The translations under genes were made by a program, and so were the position numbers. Below the pieces are notes generated by a model that was not told where the DNA came from, did not search any database, and was given only the letters and a program-made list of their open reading frames with translations. Below are positions 1 through 5,701 of a DNA stretch of 6,912 nucleotides, piece by piece. The stretch comes from Patescibacteria group bacterium (GTDB lineage: Bacteria; Patescibacteriota; Patescibacteriia; UBA9934): NCBI GenBank assembly GCA_018818445.1, contig JAHISC010000095.1, positions 1 to 6,912 of the forward strand, in the 5' to 3' direction. Within the stretch, counting starts at the first letter, position 1; every line of letters begins with the position of its first letter.

Positions 1-585
1 GCAATTTGGTTAGCTGTTGTTTATGGTAGTTGGACTTTTAACGATAACCCAGACATAAGTTTAGTTACACTTGGCAATTCCTATGTTCGATATTGGTTAC
101 CATTATTTATTTTAGCTAGTCCATTTGCAGCCAAAGGAATCTATCAGCTTTCACGATTAGTTCCTGAATCAAAATTCCAAGCAACTCTTCTTATTCTGCC
201 AACTACCATAGCCGTAGTTTTGTCTTTTTGGTTAGTGTTTTTCTCAGTTGACGGTCTTGTTCCAACAAGGAATCACTTGTTTGAATTTGCTCAAAAACGT
301 GAATACATTTTGTCGTCAACTGAAAATGAGTCAGTTATAATTGTTGATAGGGCTGACAAATTTTTGTTTCCAGAAAGACGAGTAGTTGTTCCTTTACGCA
401 GCGAGCAGACTTATGCCGCTATCCCTAATCTGGAAGAACTCACTTCTCTGTATTACTTTGGCATAACCTTACCGCCCGAAGATATCCAATTTTTAGAAGA
501 ATCACTAATCCCTGGGATGGAAATCGAAATAATTGGAACAATTAATGAAGAAAGCCTATATTTGATTAGCCAAAAGCAGCTATGA
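1..585 (+). CDS. Membrane glycosyltransferase-like protein (GT-C type), C-terminal part, 5' end outside window
   Basis: The frame is open from the first base to the TGA at 583-585, giving 194 visible residues; the real start lies left of the window. An internal TTG at 220 is only the first start-like codon and not a plausible gene start, because it would cut a membrane segment. Visible hydrophobic segments are about residues 31-49 and 61-83, with a fragment at 1-9. They are preceded by the phrase GNSYVRYWLP, which resembles the last loops of polytopic GT-C (GT39/RgtA-D-like) glycosyltransferases that use lipid-linked sugars. A soluble tail of about 110 residues follows (84-194), beta-rich with phrases such as SVIIVDRADKFLFPERR. 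The family assignment is an inference from this style of sequence, since the catalytic N-terminal loop of GT-C enzymes (acidic pair) is not in view. It could be another polytopic membrane protein. The stop overlaps the next start (ATGA), so the two are probably co-translated. Confidence 0.72.
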   Translation, partial: AIWLAVVYGSWTFNDNPDISLVTLGNSYVRYWLPLFILASPFAAKGIYQLSRLVPESKFQATLLILPTTIAVVLSFWLVFFSVDGLVPTRNHLFEFAQKREYILSSTENESVIIVDRADKFLFPERRVVVPLRSEQTYAAIPNLEELTSLYYFGITLPPEDIQFLEESLIPGMEIEIIGTINEESLYLISQKQL

Positions 586-2051
586 AGACCCGTATAATTC
601 AATTTTTCATAATAATTCTGCCTTTTACGTTATTTTTTTGGTTGATTTGGATTGATATCGCTCCATCTGGCATAAAAACTGTTGTATATCTTGCTGGCCA
701 GGATTCACCTTATATAAACCATCTTTTGCCAAGCGAAAGGGTAGAGTATCCCGATCAGAATAAAAAAAGCGAGTCTTTTGTAAGAATCAAAGGAGAACCA
801 GTTTATTTCTCAGTAGACTTGCCTAGAACTGATTTTGACACAGTGGAAGTGGGTTTAGAATTTAGAAATAATCAGCAGCCTATTTTGGAGCTTGGTGCTT
901 TGGTTGACCCGGTATCTGATGCTTATGATTTAAGGCCGATTCAAAATATAATTATCGAAGAATCTGACTGGTCTCTTGTTGAGGATGGAAATATTATTTT
1001 ATTGGATAGGGCTGGCCTGGAGACATCGGTTTTTGATTTTCTCGATAATCCAGAACTTGATAAATTAGCAACTTATAATTTTGAATTAAACATTCCTTAC
1101 CGTGAGCCTAATTATCAGGCCCTAGGCTACACTCGCGTAGTAAAAACATCACTGCGTGGTCATCATCAATATGCTACCTACATAAAAAATGAAGTTTTAA
1201 GTCTTGATCTAACTTACTCAGATGTAAACCGAACTTTAGGAGCAGACGAAGTGGTTGTAAGAGTTTTTAATGAGCAGGACGAGGTGGTATTCGAAGAGAA
1301 GAAAAATGATGATCAAAATACTACTGAAAATCAAGAGGATTCTAAACATAGTATTTCAATCAGACTACCAAATCTTCCGGAAGGAGTTTACAGAGTTGAA
1401 CTCTCTGGCACCAGTGATATTTTTTGGCGAATTTTAGCTTCATCGCAGCGCTATATGTCTTTTGTTGACAGGGTATATTTAGGGGATAGTGTTGGTTATG
1501 AGGATGGTTTACATGCATCAAATTTGTATACTAATGCTAAAAATCTATCATTTGAAACTGCTCATGTTGAAGGAATTCAGACTATTAAAATTAATGAAAA
1601 ATCGGTTGATATCTATACCAGTCACAAAAAAATAGATTATGCTATTGCTACTCCTGGTACTGCTTTGATAGACATTCCGTCGAGTGATATTAAAATAACT
1701 GGCCGAGGTAAATACGCCTTATCAGCTGATGCTTTTTTTGAACCCGATCCAATTAAGTTGACATACAACTCAGATTTAGAGGTTCTAGGAGTAAATTATA
1801 TTTTAGCTGGTTATTCTGCTCCGCAAGAAAGAGAGGGTTGGTTAGCAAATCCAACCAGTCATTACACGGAATTTAATGTTGATGAGATTAAGCAAGACAA
1901 TGGATCAGCGAAGTTTATTCTTTCAGTGCCTGGTATCGAGGATGGCGGATGGGTTGATCTTCATAAAATAACTCTGACTTTTAAAAAAGATCCGATTACT
2001 TTTTGGCAGTTTTTAGCTGAACTGCGAGAGCGTTTACCATTTGGTATATGA
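582..2051 (+). CDS. Uncharacterised membrane-anchored, probably extracytoplasmic protein
   Basis: I do not recognise this 489-residue protein. The start ATG shares an ATGA with the upstream stop and no Shine-Dalgarno site is seen, so translation is probably coupled to the glycosyltransferase-like gene. Residues 5-24 form one strongly hydrophobic helix after a short basic start (MKTR), fitting an uncleaved signal anchor or signal peptide. The rest has no further membrane span and is rich in alternating polar/hydrophobic stretches, consistent with beta-sandwich domains outside the membrane. Residues around 235-260 are very acidic and Asn/Gln/Lys-rich and look like a flexible loop or linker, followed by a strand-like segment (LPNLPEGVYRVELSG) reminiscent of immunoglobulin-like or carbohydrate-binding folds. 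No catalytic motif is visible. Its place between two membrane proteins suggests a surface component working with them, perhaps in glycan assembly or display; that role is only inferred. Confidence 0.85.
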   Translation: MKTRIIQFFIIILPFTLFFWLIWIDIAPSGIKTVVYLAGQDSPYINHLLPSERVEYPDQNKKSESFVRIKGEPVYFSVDLPRTDFDTVEVGLEFRNNQQPILELGALVDPVSDAYDLRPIQNIIIEESDWSLVEDGNIILLDRAGLETSVFDFLDNPELDKLATYNFELNIPYREPNYQALGYTRVVKTSLRGHHQYATYIKNEVLSLDLTYSDVNRTLGADEVVVRVFNEQDEVVFEEKKNDDQNTTENQEDSKHSISIRLPNLPEGVYRVELSGTSDIFWRILASSQRYMSFVDRVYLGDSVGYEDGLHASNLYTNAKNLSFETAHVEGIQTIKINEKSVDIYTSHKKIDYAIATPGTALIDIPSSDIKITGRGKYALSADAFFEPDPIKLTYNSDLEVLGVNYILAGYSAPQEREGWLANPTSHYTEFNVDEIKQDNGSAKFILSVPGIEDGGWVDLHKITLTFKKDPITFWQFLAELRERLPFGI

Positions 2052-2407
2052 AGTGGAATTTAATTGCTAAAACAGGTTTTTATTCAAGTTTTATTGGCTA
2101 CCTCATTTTTATATTGGCCGAATACGCAAGACATGGCTTTGTTAGTTTTATTTTTTCACCACATCTATTTTTAATAGCAATATTAGTTTTTGGTTTATGG
2201 TGGGGATTAGAGGGCAATTATCAAACAAATAAATTTTCTGGATTATTCTCATGGCTTGGTTTATTGCTGGCCAGCTCAATACTTTTTATTATTGTTTGGA
2301 AAGAGGGTGAAGTATTTGGCGACAGTCGAGTCATTGCTGCTTTGATTGCCTTTTGTTTACCTACCATTGTTTATAAACTCTTGTCATCTTTTGATGAGCC
2401 AGAGTAA
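2048..2407 (+). CDS. Small four-span membrane protein of unknown function
   Basis: This is a 119-residue, very hydrophobic protein. Four membrane segments can be seen at about residues 9-25, 37-53, 64-84 and 93-111, with short loops and an acidic C-terminal end (FDEPE). The start ATG overlaps the preceding TGA as ATGA and has no clear ribosome site, the same coupling as at the previous junction, so the three genes are very likely one transcription and translation unit. No family motif is recognised. Plausible roles are accessory subunit or partner for the upstream glycosyltransferase-like protein or its exported companion, but the sequence does not decide between these. AT-rich codon use matches the neighbours. 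Confidence 0.8.
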   Translation: MKWNLIAKTGFYSSFIGYLIFILAEYARHGFVSFIFSPHLFLIAILVFGLWWGLEGNYQTNKFSGLFSWLGLLLASSILFIIVWKEGEVFGDSRVIAALIAFCLPTIVYKLLSSFDEPE

Positions 2408-2418
2408 GATAGAAACAT

Positions 2419-2826
2419 ATGAATGACTGTTTATTTTGCAAAATTATTGAGGGAGAAATTCCGTCGCACAAAATTTACGAGGACGATAAGGTTTTTGCTT
2501 TTTTGGATATTAGTCCTGTTAGCAAGGGTCATACTTTGATTATCCCAAAGTCTCACTCTGAGAATTTAACACAAGGTACAGAAGAATCGGCCGCTGATTT
2601 ATTTAAAACAGTACATCATTTGGCGCCGAAAATTATGACAGCCCTGGAAGCCACTGCTTACAATATTGGTATGAATCACGGTGCTGATGCTGGTCAGCTC
2701 GTCTTTCACACTCATGTGCACTTTATGCCGCGCTATGCTGGCATACCACGAACTTTTGAAAAGCAACATCCGTCGCAAGAAGAATTGGCAGCCGTGGCAG
2801 AGGAGATTAGACAGGGAATGGAGTAG
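2419..2826 (+). CDS. HIT family protein (histidine triad nucleotide hydrolase/transferase)
   Basis: The 135-residue protein shows the full histidine-triad family pattern. Residues 97-103 read HTHVHFM, the H-x-H-x-H-x-x motif, with His99 the expected nucleophile that forms the nucleotidyl intermediate. Cys4 and Cys7 (CLFC) with His46 fit the zinc-binding arrangement of bacterial Hit/HinT proteins. ISPVSKGHTLIIPKSH (31-46) is the typical substrate-pocket segment, and Asn86 with GQLVFHTH completes the active site. The length is normal for the family. Known members hydrolyse purine nucleoside phosphoramidates or related AMP conjugates in the cytosol; the actual substrate cannot be told from sequence. 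The gene starts at an ATG 11 bases after the membrane operon, preceded only by a weak purine run (AAGATAG), so it may be read through from upstream. It ends at TAG, and a GC-rich hairpin follows 27 bases later. Confidence 0.95.
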   Translation: MNDCLFCKIIEGEIPSHKIYEDDKVFAFLDISPVSKGHTLIIPKSHSENLTQGTEESAADLFKTVHHLAPKIMTALEATAYNIGMNHGADAGQLVFHTHVHFMPRYAGIPRTFEKQHPSQEELAAVAEEIRQGME

Positions 2827-2853
2827 TTAATTTAAGCGTGAAATTAAAGAAAC

Positions 2854-2881
2854 GGACGTCGGCCACGAGGGGCTGACGTCC
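2854..2881. terminator. Probable bidirectional intrinsic terminator between the HIT gene and the minus-strand small genes
   Basis: The arms GGACGTCGGCC (2854-2864) and GGCTGACGTCC (2871-2881) enclose a six-base loop. On the plus strand all 11 pairs form, one being G-U; on the minus strand that pair becomes an A-C mismatch. On the plus strand the stem is followed by AGTTTTG; on the minus strand by GTTTCTTTAATTT. It lies downstream of both the HIT stop and the small minus-strand genes, so it can serve converging transcripts. The T runs are short, which lowers certainty about efficiency. A weak AT-only inverted repeat (2827-2833 with 2841-2847) lies just before it. Confidence 0.72.
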
Positions 2882-2885
2882 AGTT

Positions 2886-2913
2886 TTGTGGAGGCTGTGT
2901 TGCAGCTCCACAA
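2886..2913. repeat. Second hairpin (imperfect inverted repeat) beside the terminator
   Basis: The arms TTGTGGAG (2886-2893) and CTCCACAA (2906-2913) pair perfectly, continue with CTG/CAG (2895-2897 with 2903-2905) after one bulged G, and leave a five-base loop. It begins three bases beyond the stop codon of the second minus-strand small gene and five bases from the terminator stem, so the minus transcript would end in two tandem hairpins. No T run follows on either strand, so it is not a terminator by itself; protection of the RNA 3' end or a recombination role are possibilities only. Confidence 0.6.
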
Positions 2914-2915
2914 GG

Positions 2916-3044
2916 CTACTTGAGTTCGAATTCGTTCACGAACCACTCCTCGGCGAGGTTCGGCGCTCTCAGCTCCAGACAGAGCCCAGCGGCCACCAGG
3001 ACGGCGATGAGTCCGATGACCGACCAGACGAGAAGGCCGAACAT
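2916..3044 (-). CDS. Small single-span membrane protein with acidic tail (42 residues)
   Basis: The ATG at 3044-3042 shares its A with the TGA of the upstream small gene (TGATG), and GGAG lies eight bases before it inside that gene, so translation is probably coupled. The peptide begins MFGLLVWSVIGLIAVL; residues 2-23 form one membrane helix. The tail (24-42) is acidic, with Glu at 24, 32, 33, 38 and 40 against one Arg and one Lys, and contains Trp34 and Phe35. The gene ends at TAG. In 34 of 41 codons after the start the third base is G or C, far from the AT-rich neighbours; this bias also supports the frame being coding. No family is recognised. Overlapping frames of 90 (-) and 79 (+) codons exist here but lack a sensible protein composition. 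Function is unknown; a membrane partner of the 36-residue protein is the best inference. Confidence 0.68.
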   Translation of the reverse strand: MFGLLVWSVIGLIAVLVAAGLCLELRAPNLAEEWFVNEFELK

Positions 3045-3154
3045 CACTTCTTCTCCAGCGCGTTGGCGATTCGTTTGAGCTGCTTTGCGATACTGTCAAG
3101 GCTAAGGAAGATCAAGAAAATGTAAACGGCGATGATGCCCATCATGATTGTCAA
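3044..3154 (-). CDS. Small single-span membrane protein with basic heptad tail (36 residues)
   Basis: The chosen start is TTG at 3154-3152, because GGAGG ends exactly five bases before it; ATG codons at residues 4 and 5 would leave 14 or more bases of spacing and would give 33 or 32 residues. Residues 3-19 (IMMGIIAVYIFLIFLSL) form one membrane helix. The tail LDSIAKQLKRIANALEKK has Leu19, Ile22, Leu26, Ile29 and Leu33 in perfect 3-4-3-4 heptad spacing, so it probably makes a short coiled coil or amphipathic helix, with a net basic charge (Lys24, Lys27, Arg28, Lys35, Lys36). In 26 of 35 codons after the start the third base is G or C, against 13 of 35 for codons 2-36 of the HIT gene. No family is recognised; holin-like, toxin-like or regulatory membrane peptides share this size, but nothing here distinguishes them. 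It is the first gene of a two-gene minus-strand unit, divergent from rmlB. Confidence 0.7.
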   Translation of the reverse strand: MTIMMGIIAVYIFLIFLSLDSIAKQLKRIANALEKK

Positions 3155-3159
3155 TTCGA

Positions 3160-3164
3160 CCTCC
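3160..3164 (-). promoter_or_regulatory. Canonical Shine-Dalgarno site GGAGG for the 36-residue gene
   Basis: The minus strand reads GGAGGTCGAATTG, placing GGAGG five bases before the TTG start. It decides that start over the two later ATG codons. None of the plus-strand genes in the window has a comparable site. Confidence 0.72.
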
Positions 3165-3180
3165 AAAGTTTGCTAGCCAA

Positions 3181-3208
3181 GCTTTACACCATTTAATCAA
3201 ATAGTCAA
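3181..3208 (-). promoter_or_regulatory. Possible promoter for the small minus-strand gene pair
   Basis: On the minus strand TTGACT (3208-3203) matches five of six bases of the sigma-70 -35 box. After a 16-base AT-rich spacer comes TAAAGC (3186-3181), a poor -10 match (three of six). Transcription starting near 3173 would leave a leader of about 10 bases before GGAGG, which is sensible. The weak -10 box keeps this tentative. Confidence 0.32.
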
Positions 3209-3282
3209 GGGGCGAAAATGACAATATTGACGACTTTGATAGATTTGGTAAGGTGAAAGAGTTTAATGCTTGTTTTAAACTT

Positions 3283-4293
3283 ATGAAGGTGTTAGTAACT
3301 GGAGGGTGTGGCTTTATAGGCTCACATTTTATTAGAACTACTTTTCAGGTTCGGCCAGAATGGGAGATTATCAATTTGGATGCTTTAACGTATGCCGGTA
3401 ACCTGGCCAATACACTAGACATCCAATCCCATCCAAGGTATCGGTTTATCTACGGATCAATCACAAATAAGGAACTGATCAATCAGATGATTCAAGAAGT
3501 TGATGCAGTAGTAAATTTTGCAGCCGAAACTCATGTTGATCGTTCCATTCAAGACAATGAACCTTTTGTCTTAACTAATGTATTAGGCGTACAGCGGTTG
3601 ATCGATGCTTCAGTGCATCATGGAAAAAGATTTCACCATGTTAGTACTGACGAAGTTTTTGGTTCACTAGGCATAGACGATCCAAAATTTACAGAAGATA
3701 GCAAATACGATCCTCGAAATCCTTACAGTGCCACCAAGGCGGCTTCGGATCACTTAATTCGCGCTGCAATTCACACTCACTCCTTACGCGGCACAATTTC
3801 TAACTGTACAAACAATTACGGACCATACCTTTATCCTGAAAAGTTTCTCTCAATTGGTATCACCAACTTATTAGATGGTAAGCCAATGAAAATTCACGGC
3901 GATGGTAAACAGGTACGCGATTGGATTCATGCAGTTGATCATAGTATGGGTATCTTGGATGTTTTGGAGCGTGGGCGGGTTGGAGAAACATACATGATGG
4001 GCGGCAATGCTGAGTATTCTATAGAAGATACAGGCAAATTATTACTAAAAATCATGGGTTATGAAGAGAATATGATGGTTTTTATTAATGATCGGCCAGG
4101 ACAAGATCGACGTTATTCTATTGATTACTCTAAAATTTCCAATGAACTTGGTTGGCAGCCAAAACTAACTTTTGAGCAAGGCTTACGAGAAATGGTTGAT
4201 TGGTATAGAAAAAATGAAAACTGGTGGCGGCCAATTAAGGAGGGTTCAGGCTATCGTCGCTGGTACGAATTACAATTTGGTGAAAAGTATTAA
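3283..4293 (+). CDS. rmlB: dTDP-glucose 4,6-dehydratase (RmlB)
   Basis: RmlB converts dTDP-D-glucose to dTDP-4-keto-6-deoxy-D-glucose in the cytosol, the second step of dTDP-L-rhamnose synthesis. The ATG at 3283 is preferred over a GTG at 3253, because it starts directly with the strand MKVLVTGG of the NAD-binding fold and gives 336 residues, the family's usual length. Visible motifs are GGCGFIG (7-13, GxxGxxG for NAD), the family signature AAETHVDRSI (80-89), Thr122-Asp123-Glu124 (STDEV, the dehydratase triad) and Tyr148-xxx-Lys152 (YSATK) of extended short-chain dehydrogenases, followed by NNYGPYLYPEK and GDGKQVRDWIHAVDH. All key residues are intact. No Shine-Dalgarno site lies close upstream, so the transcript may be leaderless or have a short leader. 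It is the first gene of rmlB-rmlC-rmlD in this window. rmlA is not adjacent. Confidence 0.96.
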   Translation: MKVLVTGGCGFIGSHFIRTTFQVRPEWEIINLDALTYAGNLANTLDIQSHPRYRFIYGSITNKELINQMIQEVDAVVNFAAETHVDRSIQDNEPFVLTNVLGVQRLIDASVHHGKRFHHVSTDEVFGSLGIDDPKFTEDSKYDPRNPYSATKAASDHLIRAAIHTHSLRGTISNCTNNYGPYLYPEKFLSIGITNLLDGKPMKIHGDGKQVRDWIHAVDHSMGILDVLERGRVGETYMMGGNAEYSIEDTGKLLLKIMGYEENMMVFINDRPGQDRRYSIDYSKISNELGWQPKLTFEQGLREMVDWYRKNENWWRPIKEGSGYRRWYELQFGEKY

Positions 4294-4308
4294 TGTTAAT
4301 TGGAAAAT

Positions 4309-4845
4309 ATGAAACGAATCGAAACACCATTGGAGGGACTATTCATTATTGAGCCGCAAGTTTTTGCTGATGACCGTGGTTTTTTTATGGAGACCTATAA
4401 TGCTGACAAGTTTGCGGAGATTGGTATTCATACTGTTTTCAAGCAAGACAATCATTCACGCAGTGCTAAAGGAGTACTTCGTGGAATTCATTTTCAGTTA
4501 CCACCAAAACCAATGGCAAAGCTCGTTCGTTGCACTCGAGGACGTCTTTGGGATGTTGCTGTTGATTTGCGCAAGAATTCTCCGACGTATAAGCATTGGT
4601 TTGGCGTAGAACTATCAGAAGAAAACAAAAAGATGCTCTATGTGCCAGAAGGTTTTGGTCATGGTTTCTATTCCTTGGAAGACTGCGAATTGGTTTACAA
4701 GTGTTCCAATACCTTTGATTCAGAACTAGATGCTGCGATTGCTTGGAATGATCCGGAGATTGGTATCGATTGGCCGATTGCTCCGACTCTATCCAATAAG
4801 GATCAAATTGCGCCGAAATTAATTGATGCCAATTTGCCTTTCTAA
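4309..4845 (+). CDS. rmlC: dTDP-4-dehydrorhamnose 3,5-epimerase (RmlC)
   Basis: RmlC epimerises C3 and C5 of dTDP-4-keto-6-deoxy-D-glucose, the third step towards dTDP-L-rhamnose. The ATG at 4309 gives 178 residues beginning MKRIETPLEGLFIIEP; an in-frame TTG at 4300 would add only three residues and is less likely. The cupin fold is recognisable from FADDRGFFMETY (19-30), FKQDNHSRS (44-52), VLRGIHFQ (56-63) with catalytic His61, VPEGFGHGF (112-120), Tyr130 (the usual acid) and WNDPEIGIDWP (146-156). The length is normal and no key residue is missing. It starts 15 bases after rmlB, with only a weak GGA five bases before the ATG, and its stop is one base before the rmlD start, so the three genes should be co-expressed. 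Confidence 0.96.
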   Translation: MKRIETPLEGLFIIEPQVFADDRGFFMETYNADKFAEIGIHTVFKQDNHSRSAKGVLRGIHFQLPPKPMAKLVRCTRGRLWDVAVDLRKNSPTYKHWFGVELSEENKKMLYVPEGFGHGFYSLEDCELVYKCSNTFDSELDAAIAWNDPEIGIDWPIAPTLSNKDQIAPKLIDANLPF

Positions 4846-4846
4846 T

Positions 4847-5701
4847 ATGAAAATTTTAGTTACAGGAGCTAAAGGGTCGTTAGGACAAGATATTGTCGAC
4901 ATCTTTCGAGCTGCTGGTCATGAAGTTATACAGACCGACAGGGAAGAGTTGGACATCACGAATCGCGAGCAAGTATTGGAGAAAGTTGGTGCTTTAATGC
5001 CAGAAGTAATTATCAATACTGCAGCTTACAATTTTGTAGACAATGTTGAAGATCCAGAGTTTTTTCCGATCGCATATCAAGTTAACGCAGAAGGCCCGCG
5101 CAATTTAGCTTTAGCAGCAAAGACTTTGGGCATTCCTTTTGTACATTATAGTACTGATTATGTTTTTTCCGGAGATAAACTAGACGGATATGAAGAAGAT
5201 GATCAACCACGCCCAATCTCAAAATACGGGGAAACTAAGTGGCATGGTGAAACTTTAGTGGAGAGAGTCGGTGGTAAGTATTATATTTGTCGACTATCGA
5301 AAATTTTTGGTAGACCTGCAATCAGTGAGAACGGAAAAGAGAGCTTTGTTAGTTTGATGATCAGACTAGCCAAAGAAAAGCCAGAGCTAAAGATTGTTAA
5401 TGAGGAAGTTGGCTCGCCGTCTTATACGCTAGATATTGCTAGAGCTACACTTCAACTCTTGGCCGATAAACATGCTCCTGGCATTTACCATATTGTAAAC
5501 GAGGGTCGTGGTGTGACCTGGTTTGATTTTGCGGAAGAAATTTTTGCTCTTGCGCAAATAACAACGCCACGTTTTCCGGTCACTTCGGCTGAATTTCCAA
5601 AACCAGCCATGCGACCAAAGTTCGCTGCTCTTAAGAACACAAAATTACCAAGACTACGCTCGCGTCAAGAGGCTCTAGCAGAATATATAAAAACTCTTTA
5701 A
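4847..5701 (+). CDS. rmlD: dTDP-4-dehydrorhamnose reductase (RmlD)
   Basis: RmlD reduces dTDP-4-keto-L-rhamnose to dTDP-L-rhamnose with NAD(P)H, the last step of the pathway. The ATG at 4847 lies one base after the rmlC stop; an upstream in-frame ATG at 4823 would add eight residues inside rmlC in front of the first strand and is unlikely. The protein has 284 residues, normal for the family. Visible motifs are GAKGSLG (7-13, nucleotide-binding glycine loop), NTAAYNFVDNVE (57-68, the family's NxAAYTxVDxAE with Phe63 for the usual small residue), HYSTDYVFSG (100-109) and catalytic Tyr127-xxx-Lys131 (YGETK). It has no recognisable ribosome site and probably depends on coupling to rmlC. Its TAA is directly followed by the stop codon of the converging gene on the other strand. 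Confidence 0.95.
   Translation: MKILVTGAKGSLGQDIVDIFRAAGHEVIQTDREELDITNREQVLEKVGALMPEVIINTAAYNFVDNVEDPEFFPIAYQVNAEGPRNLALAAKTLGIPFVHYSTDYVFSGDKLDGYEEDDQPRPISKYGETKWHGETLVERVGGKYYICRLSKIFGRPAISENGKESFVSLMIRLAKEKPELKIVNEEVGSPSYTLDIARATLQLLADKHAPGIYHIVNEGRGVTWFDFAEEIFALAQITTPRFPVTSAEFPKPAMRPKFAALKNTKLPRLRSRQEALAEYIKTL

Larger units (their letters stand above)
2851..3170. other. GC-rich island in an AT-rich setting
   Basis: Base composition changes sharply here. The 60 bases 2941-3000 contain 41 G or C by hand count, against 21 in the 60 bases 2101-2160 of the upstream operon. The island holds the two hairpins, the two small minus-strand genes and their GGAGG site, and fades into AT-rich sequence near 3170. 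No transposase, integrase, target-site duplication or flanking direct repeat is visible. The simplest reading is a small transferred cassette. A native but highly constrained segment or an assembly join cannot be excluded from sequence alone. Confidence 0.7.

Noticed and set aside
2851..2913. Integron attC site or mobile-element end
   Set aside because: The hairpins lack the RYYYAAC/GTTRRRY boxes of attC, and no integrase, transposase or target duplication is visible.
2827..3099. A 90-codon minus-strand open frame
   Set aside because: It is Arg/Ser-rich with no domain or hydrophobic logic, runs through both hairpins and lies out of frame with the two micro-genes; GC-rich DNA has few stops, which explains it.
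2886..3125. A 79-codon plus-strand open frame
   Set aside because: It is antisense to both micro-genes, has no ribosome site, begins within a hairpin and has an implausible composition.
3172..3184. NheI- and HindIII-like hexamers (GCTAGC, AAGCTT) near the island border, hinting at vector sequence
   Set aside because: Two hexamers can occur by chance, and no known polylinker or vector sequence is recognisable around them.
3253..3282. GTG start extending rmlB by ten residues
   Set aside because: The extra residues (KEFNACFKL region) precede the universal first strand of the fold, and related proteins begin at the MKVLVTGG methionine.
4349..4609. An 86-codon plus-strand frame inside rmlC
   Set aside because: It is a shifted shadow of an intact, well-recognised rmlC.
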